Of a stretch of DNA of 64,000 bases, positions 1 through 9,996 are shown in pieces. The number at the start of each line of letters is the position of its first letter. Positions within the stretch are counted from its first letter, which is position 1. Below the pieces are notes generated by a model. It was not told the origin of the DNA. It did not search any database and worked only from the letters and a program-made list of their open reading frames with translations. Both the position numbers and the translations under genes were made by a program. Source of the DNA: Dactylorhiza incarnata (taxonomy: Eukaryota > Streptophyta > Magnoliopsida > Asparagales > Orchidaceae); the NCBI GenBank assembly GCA_033032865.1, contig JAWHQI010000024.1, forward strand, positions 2,232,001-2,296,000, written 5' to 3'.

Positions 1-499
1 GATCATGATGTGATTCATCATGATTTTCTTCATTTGATAGAGCCATCAACCCACAGACTTCCTCATCCTCAGAGTCATAGTCTGTGAGGGTCAAGGGTGC
101 TCTTATTCTTTCTCCTGCTCCAGAGCATTCTTCATCTTCTGATTCACTGTCTGAAGTGGTCAGTGGTGCTCTGATACATACCTCTTCATGAGAGGTTTCT
201 TCTTCAAGATCTGCCTCTGACCCTTCCATGAGGACTTCTAAGGAGTCCCACATGTCCTTTGCTGTTGTGCAATGACTCAGCTTCTGGTGTGTTGCCAGAT
301 CTACTGCACTAGCTAGAATGCTTCTTGCTTCTTTGTCTAAGCTCACTAGAAGTGTCTCATCTTTTAACATTGTCATGGAGGGACCTTTTTGAACGATAAA
401 AAACATTCTTGGATCCATTGCCTCCATGAATATTCTTGCTCTAACTTTCCAAAGGTCAAATTCTCTCTAGAACAAACAGCTATCATTGACTCCATAGCT
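1..499 (-). pseudogene. Copia-1 gag, N-terminal fragment (SIRE-like), broken
   Basis: Read on the minus strand, one frame gives DLWKVRARIFMEAMDP, FFIVQKGP, ILASAVDLATHQKLSH and AKDMWDSLEVLMEG, the hydrophobic and tryptophan pattern of plant copia gag (UBN2-type capsid region). A strongly acidic stretch rich in Ser, Asp and Glu follows. A TAG lies just upstream of the DLWK motif and the frame carrying the likely start is displaced, so the N-terminus is frame-broken. The gene continues beyond the left edge. A primer-binding site and LTR lie immediately upstream on the same strand, which fixes this as the 5' end of a minus-strand copia element. Gag would form the cytoplasmic virus-like particle. 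The acidic linker resembles that of Copia-3 gag. Confidence 0.8.
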
Positions 500-560
500 G
501 AGATACTTGGACACACAATGGCAGATCTGTTCAAGTTGTTAAGCTTTCCTTTGAACAACC

Positions 561-574
561 TGGCTCTGATACCA
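561..574 (-). promoter_or_regulatory. Copia-1 primer-binding site (initiator Met tRNA type)
   Basis: The minus strand reads TGGTATCAGAGCCA, the usual plant copia site complementary to the 3' end of initiator tRNA-Met, two bases inside the LTR boundary. It primes minus-strand DNA synthesis and proves that the LTR to its right is the 5' LTR of a minus-strand element. Confidence 0.9.
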
Positions 575-805
575 CTTGTTGTTTATTGGGTGACGACTTA
601 TCACCTAGAGGGAGGGGGTGAATAGGTTTTTCAAATTATATTATCCCCTTTTTGGTGTTCTTGATTTCTGGTTAGTAGATCTAAAAGTTATAAAGCATAA
701 CACAGAAAACACACAATGATCTATAGAGGCTCCTCAAGACAGGGTGTCTTGAGTAGTCCTCTTTCCCTCTGCGCCTACCTAGCAGTGTGCTAGGCTCGGC
801 AAACG

Positions 806-1790
806 TTCATACCGGTGCGGGTGGGTTGACGACTCATGGCGACAGGGAGATGTGCACAGCGGGTTATCACTCTCTGAGCCTGCAGTTTTGCCTCCACTGG
901 TCGGCCTACAAATTGGCTCGCCGGATGTCGCTCACATCCAGTTGGTACACCAAGTTGTACAGGAGGGCCTGAATGATACGGTACGACTACATTCAAAAGT
1001 GGCAAGACTGGCTACTGTCACCGACGGCCACATCGGTGAGGCCCGCGGGGTTAGCTCCCCTGCTTGAAATAAAGCGGTCTAAACTGTGTCGACACAGGGT
1101 CTTTTGTGTGCGTACAGGTTTGAATACCTGGGTGTGCGTGTCTGCGCGTTATAGTGTTGTGTACTTACTATACGGCACGATTACAAGCTTTAGGGCGGGA
1201 GGCCCTATATATATACGGGGATATATATGTTTACCTGCTGCTAACCCTCTACCTTGCTTCGGCTATTTCATTTCTGTCCTTTAGCCGCCCCCTGGATATG
1301 GATCCGGGGAGAGGATGTATTTTCTACTTAGCTCTGTGACTAACGGTTATTTCTTATAACCAATCACAGGAGATGGGACAGCAAGGAGCCCCCGCACCAC
1401 AGGATGATATACCAGCCTTGGAGATGGCCCGTTCGATTACCCCAGCCTCGCCCCCTATCTTCAGAGACGTGAGTTCGAGAGTATAAGGACTAGCCTAGGG
1501 CTCCCTTTTGTTTTAGACTATGTAGCCCTCGAGGCAATATTTTGTAAAACGATAGGCCCCGACCATATTTAAATATGTAATATAATCAGCATGCTTAGCT
1601 TTTCTTATTTCGATTGCTTCCACTGTGCGTTCTGATGTGCTGTGATGATTCTTGTGCCTGACAAAGAGATCGCTCAGCGCTCGAGAGGGTGGGACATCGC
1701 CACCCGGAAAACGCTGGGTAGTCCTCTTTGGGCAGTAAGATCCCCCCTCCCTGAACCCGCTTCAGTCTTGGGAGGGGGGGTCTTACATAG
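806..1790 (+). repeat. Truncated gypsy LTR piece (Gypsy-6 family) nested in the Copia-1 LTR
   Basis: This stretch is homologous, in inverted orientation, to about 50530-51485, including the terminal G-run followed by TCTTACA. It replaces the sequence found at 54246-54943 of the sister copia LTR. Both flanks return at once to copia LTR sequence (GGCTCGGCAAACG on the left, AGCGGC on the right). The right end coincides with a gypsy LTR terminus (TTACA); the left end is internal, so it is a deletion breakpoint. Confidence 0.75.
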
Positions 1791-2344
1791 CGGCGGGATG
1801 CTTTTTCTTTCTTTTTCACTATCTCGAAGAGAGACTTTTGTTAGGGCATCACTGTTCCCTTTTGTAGGACAGATGAGCCGCATAACAGTCATATGTAATG
1901 CCCTTTAATGTCAGACGCCTCATTCCTTAAGAGCACGTGTTGATTGGACAATCAGGCGGCGGCATTAAATGCTGACAAAGCGTCCGCAATTTTGAATCTG
2001 TCTCAATGATATTAAGATTGTTACGACGTCATGGACAATATCTCGACGATAGGACTTTGTCGATGCCTTGAACTTAGGTAGACCTTCAATTCTTCTAGCT
2101 TCTGCCTCTGATGTTGGTATCTCGACGATACGAGACATTCTGGCGCTTCTGCATATACGACTATATGCTATCTCTGACTGTGTCATCGTAATCACCTTGT
2201 TCTCTCGACGACATGCCTTCTTTACGATGATGTTCTACGCCATCAGTCATACTTAGCCTTTTCAGCGATAAGGCTTCATCACGGCGATGTCTGTTCTTCT
2301 CGACGACAAGGCTACTTTGATGAAGTTGACGATACCGTGTCTTC

Positions 2345-2716
2345 TCTGCGTTCGACGATCTTGCTTATGCGTTCGATGAACACGCTAAGTCTCAGCGGTC
2401 ATCGATCTTCCTTCTGAGTTCGACGATCTTCCTTCTACGTTTGACGAACACGCCAAGTCTCAGCGGTCGTCGATCTTCCTTCTGAGTTCGACGATCTTCC
2501 TTCTGCGTTCGACGAACATGCCAAATCTCAGCGGTCATTGATCTTCCTTCTGAGTTCGACGATCTTCCTTCTGCGTTCGACGAACATGCCAGTTCTCAGC
2601 ATTCGATGATATTCCTTCTGCGTTCGACGAACACACCAATTCTCAGCGGTCTTCGATCTTCCTTCTGAGTACGACGATCTTGCTTCTGCGTTCGACGAAC
2701 TCGCCAAGTCTCGACT
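2345..2716. repeat. 68-bp tandem repeats with GTTCGACGAAC palindromes
   Basis: The phrase TTCGACGAAC (or one-base variants) recurs at 2440, 2508 and 2576, exactly 68 bp apart, followed by a shortened unit and another full one. Each unit holds GTTCGACGAAC, CTCAGCGG and a CGTCGA/TCGACG pair. The same array occurs in the sister LTR at about 55485-55850. It is non-coding. Confidence 0.85.
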
Positions 2717-2931
2717 TTTGCTTTGCCCATCATTATGATGACAAGCATGCTTTGCCGACGACAGCTCCTGTTATTCTTGACGATATGGTACTTACTGAAA
2801 TAACTAAAGTACTTGACATATTGTTGATCTCTGCATGCATGAGCTAGATGGAACATTAAGTACAGCTTGCACTTATCATTGAGCTGAGCACTTCTTCAAA
2901 TCAGGAACATTGTAGGGCACTGTTCCCAACA

Positions 2932-4167
2932 TCCCTTGCTGATTTTGGAGGTCCTAAGTATAGAGGGGTGGGTCCCAAATGTTGGTGGGGGAGCCCTTTT
3001 TTGGAAAATAATTCCAAAAGTAGATATTTTTGAGGGTTTGACCAAAGTCAACCCTAGGGTGGGACCCTTATGTTGGTCAAAGTCCAAGTTTGTCCAAATC
3101 ATCGGGTGATTTGTCAATGTTGGGGCATTAAATTATCATGGGTGCACGCATTCTTTTCGGTGTGCCATAATGCTTGGTTTGACCATAGTTTGACTTTCCG
3201 ATGTCGAAATTGGTTATAACAAACTTTGTTTGTCTTGTTTTGAATTTAGGTGTCCAAGGAAACTGACCATGATGTATTCCGAGTTCGTTCGTTTAATATT
3301 TTGAAATGTGCGTCGTGGCGGGATACAGAATCTAGAACAGTCATATTTCTTATAAGACCTCCGATTGAAATGGGACGAGTTTTGTTGCACTCATATTAAT
3401 CATACGAGTTTAATGCAACTAACGGAAGTCAGTTTGGAGTACGTATGGTCACTTTACCCGAACGATGTTGTTGTAACGCGCTACGATACTCAAAATGGCC
3501 ATTTTCTCTAAATCACCTCGGATTGAAATGGGATGAGTTACATTGCACTCGTATTGATTACACGAGTCTAACGGAACTGGCGAAAGTCTATTTGGAGTAT
3601 GTATGGTCATTGTACCCCAACGATATTGTTGTGACGCTCTACGATACTCAAAATAGTTAATTTCTCTAAACGACCTCAGATTGAAATGGGATGAGTTTAA
3701 TTGCACTTGTATTGATTATACGAGTCTAACAGAACTGACAGAAGTCAATTTGGAGTACGTATGGTCACTGTACCCCCAACGATGTTGTTGTAACGCGCTA
3801 CGATACTCAAAATGGTCTTTTTCTCTAAACAGTCTAGGATTGAAATGGGATGAGTTCCATTGCACTCATATTGATTACACGAGTTTAACGGAATTGATGG
3901 AAGTCAATTTGGAGTACGTATGGTCACTGTACCCCAATGACGTTGTTGTGACGCGTTACGATACTCAAAATGGTCGTTTTCTCTAAACGACCTCGGATTG
4001 TAATGGGACGAGTTCCATTGCACCCATATTGATTGTACGAGTCTAATGGAACTCAAATCAGGATTTTTGTAGCACAATATCCTACAATCGGGTTACTTTC
4101 TATCCTTTGGGTTACTTTTATTGGGTCCACTAGGGTCTAGTGACCCAATAAAAGTCTGGATGTTACA
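2932..4167 (-). repeat. Gypsy-1 3' LTR, probably truncated, with tandem repeats
   Basis: The minus strand begins TGTAACATCC at 4167, directly after the decayed 3' end of a chromovirus-type pol, as expected for a Tekay/Del LTR (Gypsy-5 LTRs begin TGTAACAACC and TGTAAAAACC). The block extends left to the Copia-1 LTR boundary. No second copy exists in the window, so the left end is inferred. It contains the 158-bp repeats described separately. Confidence 0.65.
3352..4053. repeat. 158-bp tandem repeat, about 4.4 units
   Basis: The phrase GTATGGTCA occurs at 3443, 3601, 3759 and 3918, that is at 158, 158 and 159 bp. Units share ATTGAAATGGGATGAG, a T-rich core and CTACGATACTCAAAATGG. Units differ by scattered substitutions. 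Short open frames exist in several phases but each just follows the repeat, so it is read as a non-coding minisatellite inside the LTR. Confidence 0.92.
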
Positions 4168-5203
4168 ATCCAATAAAATAAAAGGATTTTCATCCTCAAA
4201 AATTGCTTAAGGTAGGGGGTGTGAAATACCTGAGAGAAGAGTGTTGGTATCTTTCTCGAACGAGAGTTTCCGGTTCCCACATAAAATCTTCGCGTCCGTA
4301 GTCTGGCCATAAAATTTTGACATCGTGATAGTTTTGTTTCGTAGGTTCTTGACCATGGAGTCAACTATCCTTACTGGCTCGAGCTGAATGGACCGTCGGA
4401 TTGTATCATTGTTGGTGGTGTGGGCAGATGTTGATCTGATTGTCGGATAACACGTCTCAATGATGAAACGTGAAAGACGTCGTGATGGTTTCCCAATTCA
4501 GCGAGCAAAGCTAATCAGTATGCAACGGGGCCAATTCGTTCAATGATCTGATACGGGCCCAAATAGTTAGGATCCAGCTTTTTTTGCTTCTTTATTCGCG
4601 AGATCCCGTGCATAGGTTTGATCTTTAGGAAAACCATATCTCCCACACTAAACTCCACCGGTTGATGGCGTGCATCATAATATTTGGTTTGGCGGCTCTG
4701 CGCTTCCAGCATTTGATCTCAGATTAACCTTATTAATGTTGTGGTGTCGTCTATGTATGTGACCCCCAAAGCTTATGGGTCCTCCACTTGTGCCCATGAC
4801 AAAGGGGTCCGACAACGTCTTCCATATAGAGCCTCGTATGGTGCCATCTTGATACTTGCCTGGAAGCTATTGTTATATGAAAATTCCACCAAGGGTAGTA
4901 CCTATTCCCAAGGTTAGTTGTGTTCTACTATGCACAGTCAAAGTGAAACGTTCATCACGGTCAGATACGATTGGCTTGGGTACTTCATGGAATTGGACTT
5001 AATGTTCTATGAAAAGCCTAGCTAGAACATCGACATGTCGCTTTGTCAGTTTGTGATAAAACGAGCCACCTTTGTAAGGTGATCCACCACGACCCATATG
5101 GAGTCGTTCCCTGCACGGGATCGGGGCAGGCCGTGGAAAAAATCCATAGAGATGTCCTCAAACTTCCATTTTGGTATGGGCAGGGGCTACAGGAAACAAT
5201 CAA
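4168..5203 (-). pseudogene. Gypsy-1 integrase and C-terminal region, decayed
   Basis: Minus-strand fragments in different frames match a Tekay/Del integrase: a [14 protein letters not shown] stretch near 5100-5160, then QTKYYDARHQPVEFSVGD and an LGPYQIIERIG module at 4515-4712, which is the usual spacer and C-terminal DNA-binding fold before a chromodomain. A chromodomain-like remnant (PVRIVDSMVKNLRNK) lies around 4300-4370. The zinc-binding HHCC segment and most of the catalytic core are missing between RNase H and this point, and frameshifts separate the pieces. The element cannot supply integrase. Confidence 0.75.
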
Positions 5204-6528
5204 TTAGATTGGGGCTGCTTCTGGGTTGACCTTCTGATCCTCTCGTATTCTGCCCCGGATATCACACTGTATCTCCATCCAATATAGCTGGGCTTGGTAG
5301 TCCATAGGATCCCTGCGGGTGATTAGGGTGATGCCTAAGTCTACCAAGGATTGGATTAAATCCCCTGGTATCATCTCTAGCCAGCTCCCGACTACTGGGG
5401 GTTGGAGACTTAAGGCATCTGCAACTTTGTTGGCTTTGTCGGGGTGATATTGGAGGACAAAATCATAATCGCACAGAAATTCCAGCCACCGGTGTTGGCG
5501 GAGGTACAGCTCCTTCTGAGTGAAAATGCATTTGAGGCTTTTGTGGTCGGAGAAGATCTCACATCTTACTTCGTACAGGTAATGCCTCCAGATCTTTAGC
5601 ACGAAAACCACAGCACCCAATTCTAAGTCATGGGTTGTGTAGTTAAGCTCGTGAGGCTTCAACTGCCGTGATGCATAGGCGACTACCCTACCATGCTGCA
5701 TTAGTATGGCTCCTAACCCCTTTAGAGATGCGTCTGTGTAGATCTGAAAGCCCTCGGTGCCTGACGGGAGGGTAAGAATTGGGGCGGAGGTCAAGCGGTT
5801 CTTCAATTCGACAAACGCTGCTTCGCATTTGGTGGTCCATCGGAACACTGTATCCTTTTTGGTGAGGGTAGTGAAGGGTAAGGCGATCCTTGAAAATCCT
5901 TCCACAAACTTACGGTAGTATCCGGCGAGACCAAGGAAGCTTCTAATATCTGCTGCTGACTTAAGTGGCGGCCAATTCGGTACTGCCTGTACTTTGGCCT
6001 GATCCACTGCCACCCCATTCTAATTGATTGTGTGTCCTAAGAACCCGACTTCCTCCATCCAAAACTCGCACTTGCTGAATTTTGCGAAGTGTAAATGTTC
6101 TCGTAGTTTGAGCAGTACCATTTGAAGATGCCTGGAATGGTCTGCCTTGCTCCTCGAGTATATGAGTATATCGTCTATGAAGATGATTACGAAGTGGTCC
6201 AGAAATGGCTCAAATATGTTATTCATTAATTCCATAAAGGCAGATGGGGCGTTGGTCAGCCCAACATGCATCACCATAAACTCGTAAGGCCCATAGTGGG
6301 AGATAAAGGCTATTTTGGGGATGTCCTTCTCTCGTACCCGAAGTTGGTAGTACCCAGACCTTAGATTCATTTTGGAAAATACGGACGCACCTTGCAACTG
6401 ATCGAATAATTCATCTATCCTTGGTAGGGATAGGTATTTCGGAGGGTAAGTTTATTTAGTTCCCTATAATCGATGCATAGACGCAGTGATCCATCCTTCT
6501 TCTTGACGAAAAGTATAGGGGCTCCCCA
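5204..6528 (-). pseudogene. Gypsy-1 reverse transcriptase and RNase H (Tekay-like), broken
   Basis: Reading leftwards: RT start with [19 protein letters not shown] near 6450-6515, a one-base frame change, then [16 protein letters not shown], the catalytic [12 protein letters not shown] block near 6170-6190, and the GHTIN motif. A TAG at about 6014 replaces the Gln usual before the GVAVD motif. RNase H follows in one frame (YTDASLKGLGAILMQ, YASRQLKPHE, DLELGAVVF, SDHKSLK). All RT and RNase H signature residues are visible, so it decayed after being functional. The 5' part (gag, protease) is absent: at 6528 the sequence switches abruptly to Copia-2. Confidence 0.88.
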
Positions 6529-6540
6529 TGGTATCAGAGG
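6529..6540 (+). promoter_or_regulatory. Copia-2 primer-binding site, LTR missing
   Basis: TGGTATCAGAGG is a plant copia initiator-tRNA-Met site on the plus strand, about 75 bp before gag. No LTR precedes it; the base immediately upstream belongs to the inverted RT of Gypsy-1. The bases CATGG are shared by both sides of the junction. Confidence 0.75.
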
Positions 6541-6615
6541 AAGGTTTCTGAGCAGTAATCAGAGTTGTCTTCTGCTTAGATTTCTGCAAGTTGGTTATCA
6601 ATCAGTGAGATAGCA

Positions 6616-7821
6616 TTGGAAGGAGGATATGCTAGAGGTCTTGGTATTGATCTCCTTACGCAGACTAACTTTAAAAAGTGGAAGTCGTGCATGGAGAGTT
6701 ATTTTCTTGGCGAGGACTTATGGGCGGTAGTAGGACGAGAAGTAAGACAAGCTGTTATTCCTGCTGAGGGGAATGCTGAGCTTGTGAAGGCTTGGAAGAG
6801 AACAAATGTGAAGGCTGAGTTCACTCTCAAGTGAGCTATCATTCTAGAGTTGTTTGACCACATCATTGGGTGTAGGTCAGCTGCTGAAATTTGGACAGCC
6901 TTGGATGTCTTGTTCAATAAGAAGAATATAGCTCGGCTACAGTTCTTGGAAAATGAGTTGGCGAAAGTAACTCAGGGAGACTTATCCATTTCAACGTTCT
7001 TCTTGAAAATGAAGAACCTATGCGCAGAGATATCGGCATTGGACCCGGATGAGCCTATCTCAGAAGCAAAGCTAAAGAGGCACATAATTCGCGGCTTGCG
7101 GAGAGAGTATGTGGCCTTTGTTACTTTTGTGCAAAGCTGGTCCAATCAGCCATCGTTGCTAGAGCTGGGGAACTTGCTTGCGTCGCAAGAGAGTTTGGCT
7201 AAGCAAATGGCGGGGATGTCCGTCTCTGGTGGAGAAGATGAGGTTCTCTTTTCTGGGAATAAGAAGCGTTGGGACAAGAAGAAGAAGACATCTGGTAACG
7301 ATGGTCCATCTACTTCATATCAGCAAGAGAGGAGTTATGCTCCTGAGTCTGAAGGGAAGAAGAAGGAAGGGCTGAGATGTTACAGATGCAATAAGTTTGG
7401 TCATTTCAAAAGAGACTGCAAGGTCAATCTTCAGTCGAGACATGCTGCAAGAAAGGAGGAGGCTGGTTTCAATGCAGATGATAGATGGAGTGATGGAGCT
7501 TTCATGATGGGCACGTGTGTTCGGTCTATGGTTTCCATCAACTATCAGGATGATTGGATAGTGGACTCGGGTTGTGGTCATCACCTAACTGGAGACGAGT
7601 CGAAGTTCTCTTCTTTGCAGACATATACAGGTAATGATGTTATCATTACGGCTGATGATATTATACATGCAGTAGAGAAGGATGGTGTAGTTTCCTTGAA
7701 CGATGATAGAGGTACTCTTACGTTGAAAAGTGTCTATCATGTTCCGGGGATGAAGAAAAACCTCTTCTCGGGGACCAATGTTGTGGATGTTGGCTATCAC
7801 GTTCTGTTTGGTCCAACATAA
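6616..7821 (+). pseudogene. Copia-2 gag and protease (Tork/Tnt1-like), broken
   Basis: Gag reads from about 6616 (no ATG remains in frame) through NFKKWKSCMESYF. A TGA at 6832-6834 breaks it and the same frame continues with LFDHIIGCRSAAEIW. A CCHC zinc knuckle (CYRCNKFGHFKRDC) lies near 7377-7420, and the aspartic protease signature WIVDSGCGHHLTGD near 7555-7600. A TAA at 7819-7821 stops the frame before the gag-pre-integrase segment. Gag and pol share one frame, as usual for this clade. Two nonsense codons make it non-functional. Confidence 0.88.
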
Positions 7822-9024
7822 GTGAAGTTTCTTCGAAACATGTCAACGGTGAAGGCTGAAGTCACTCATGTCGGCAGAAGGGTGAAGGACTTATTTGTGT
7901 TATCTACTAGTTCCTATGTTGATAAGATGAGGACTAATGATAGCGATGTTATCTGGCATGAAAGACTCGGACATGTTGTGATGGACAAGTTGAAAGTTAT
8001 GGCAGGAAGAGGCCTTGTGAGAGGTATGCCTAGTTTGTCAGCCTTCGGAGAAGGTCATGTTTGTGCAGGTTGCCAATATGGTAAGGCTCAGCGCCTTCCA
8101 TTTGACACTTCACAAAGCAGATGTAAAGCACCATTGGAGTGTATTCATGGTGATCTTTTTGGACCTACCACAATTGTCAGTCTTGGAGGCAGCAGGTATA
8201 TGCTGGTTTTGATTGATGACTTCACTAGACATACTTGGGTATATTTTTTGAAGGAGAAGTCGAAAGCATTTGCGAGGTTTGTGGAGTTCAAGGAGCTAGG
8301 GGAGGGTCGGCTCAACCTGCGGATAAAGAAGTTCAGACCTGACAATGGAGGGGAGTTAACCTCCAAAGCATTTTTTAACTTCTGCAGGAAACATGGCATC
8401 CGGAGAGAGCTCTCTTGTGCTCACACTCTACAACAGAATGGCGTTGCAGAGTGGAAGATCCATCATCTGACGGAGACCTGCAAGTGATGGCTTCATGCCA
8501 AGAATATCCCAAAGTCATTCTGGGCAGAGGGAATGTCTTGTGCAACTTATGTCATCAATCGGATGCCTCTTAGTCCTATCAATATGAAAACCCCTCATGA
8601 GTTAATGTTTAAGATAAAGCCCATAGTGGAACACCTTAGAGTGTTCGGATCTACCTGCTACTTGCAGGTTCCTGATGCCCTCAGAACGAAGCAAGATGCG
8701 AAAGCAAGGAAGCTAGTCTTCGTCGGTTATGATGACCGGAAGAAAGGTTGGAGATGCATGGATCCAGAGACACGGAGAGTTGTGGTCTCAAGAGATGTGG
8801 TTTTCGATGAGTTGACGTCGTACCAGGGTAGCTCTTCTATTCAGCTACAAGGAAGCATGGTAGATGGTGGACCAGGTGAAGCTACTAAGGAGGTTCTGGT
8901 GGAGTTACATGTTTCTCCAGGTGCTCCAGGTGCTTCTAGCTCTGGGTCAGGTGCTTCAGGTTCTGGAAGCAGAGGAACGATACTCCAAATATGCCTGAAA
9001 GGAGAGCTAGTCCAGAACAAGTAG
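7822..9024 (+). pseudogene. Copia-2 integrase, broken
   Basis: The frame resumes after the TAA. It shows the HHCC zinc-binding region (WHERLGHVVMDKL ... CAGCQYGKAQRLPF, about 7950-8095) and a core with HGDLFGP, FRPDNGGEL and LQQNGVAEW, giving the D, D and E of the catalytic triad. The Arg usual after the Glu is Trp. A TGA at 8485-8487 interrupts the core. The C-terminal part continues at 8533 (TYVINRMPLSPINMKTPHEL, RVFGSTCYLQVPD, KLVFVGYD) to a Gly/Ser-rich linker near 8930-8970, where the frame is lost. Confidence 0.87.
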
Positions 9025-9366
9025 CTGGAGAAGTGGATCAGAATAAAGCTCTGAGGAGGTCCAAGAGGACCATTATTCCACCAGATCGGTATACGGGGGA
9101 AACTTGGTGAGCTTCGTCTCATGTTTACTCGCAGGTCCCCTGGATGAGAGAGAGCTATCTAGTTATGAAAACGTCGTTGGAGTCAAGGAGTGGGAAGGAT
9201 CCATGGATGAAGAGATGGCTGCCCTCAGGAAGAATGAGACTTGAGACTTGGTGCCTAAAGTTGAGGGTGTTACTCCGGTGACTTGCAAGTGGGTTTTCAA
9301 GTTGAAGAAGAAGGTTGACGGTAGTATCGAGCGGTACAAGGCTCGCCTTGTAGCTCGAGGGTTCTC
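9025..9366 (+). pseudogene. Copia-2 reverse transcriptase N-terminus, truncated by Gypsy-2
   Basis: After a frame change, the linker motif RSKRTIIPPDRY (about 9060-9095) and the RT start (CKWVFKLKKKVDG, RYKARLVARGFS) are readable, with a TGA just before the latter. The RT palm, RNase H and 3' LTR are absent: the sequence is cut after ARGFS at 9366, exactly where the Gypsy-2 LTR begins. No matching remainder appears beyond the right end of Gypsy-2. Confidence 0.82.
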
Positions 9367-9660
9367 TGATGAGTCCCATTTATATACACATATTTGGACT
9401 CATCTCGGCTTATTTTCATGCATATGCACTTCACTTTTAGTCCTTTATTGCTTATATTTCACTTGAACACATTTCTTCATAAAGTGCACTCTTTGATCCC
9501 GTTTTGGTGAGCAATTGTGCGCTTTATTGTTGGGGGCAAGCACATTGTGCTCCCCATTCTTTTTCTGTTATTATGCTTGTGCTGGAGGTGTGTTCCCAGC
9601 GTGTGGATTTGTTGTGCAGGTGGGCAGATCATCCATACTGCCCAGAATTCACCCTGTATG

Positions 9661-9968
9661 AATCGCACGGTCGTGCGTTCACTTGACGCATGGTCGTGCG
9701 AAATGATCGGTTGGTCAATATGGTGATCTGCCCCGCTTGTGCATTTTTTTCACGCACGGTTGGCCTCAACCGTGCGCGAACAAAATGCACGACCTCCTGT
9801 TGTTTGCCGGAATTCGAGGTTTCTGAATTTGCTCGTGCGTTTTTACGCACGGTCAACTTCGACCGTGCATGAGTAGAATGCACGGGCACGGCTGCTTCGT
9901 CTTCCTGGCCTTTGTTCTCAATTAATATCGCACGATTCACGCACGGTCGTGTGTTCGACCGTGCGTGA
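9661..9968. repeat. CGCACGG/CCGTGCG palindrome array in the Gypsy-2 U3
   Basis: Repeated inverted motifs built on CGCACGGTCGTGCG, CACGCACGGT and ACCGTGCGTG fill this stretch immediately upstream of the TATA box at 9989. The 3' LTR has only about 60 bp of it (14505-14563). The arrangement suggests a binding-site cluster or enhancer, which is inference. Confidence 0.85.
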
Positions 9969-9988
9969 CCAAATTTTTTATTGTTTTC

Positions 9989-9996
9989 TATAAAAG
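9989..9996 (+). promoter_or_regulatory. Gypsy-2 LTR TATA box
   Basis: TATAAAAG follows the palindrome array by about 20 bp and precedes a leader conserved in both LTRs. The equivalent in the 3' LTR is at 14578-14585. It would mark the U3/R border. Confidence 0.72.

Larger units (their letters stand above)
577..2931 (-). repeat. Copia-1 5' LTR (2.36 kb, contains a nested gypsy fragment)
   Basis: The block runs from TGTTG to CAACA (LTR ends TG...CA). It is homologous along most of its length to the LTR at 54021-56064, the closest copy in the window. The PBS-proximal end has the CACCC(n)TCTAG-type motif shared with the other SIRE-like LTRs here. Positions 806-1790 do not match the sister LTR and are foreign gypsy sequence. 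Distal to that lie degenerate 68-bp repeats rich in TCGACG. No protein-coding signal is present. Confidence 0.88.

Noticed and set aside
561..574. tRNA gene suggested by tRNA-like TGGTATCAGAGCC phrases (also 6529, 40405, 48151, 58156)
   Set aside because: Only the 3' end complement of initiator tRNA-Met is present, next to an LTR; these are primer-binding sites.
3445..3986. Open frames in the 158-bp repeat as a repetitive protein
   Set aside because: The 158-bp unit is not a multiple of three, so the frame changes from unit to unit.
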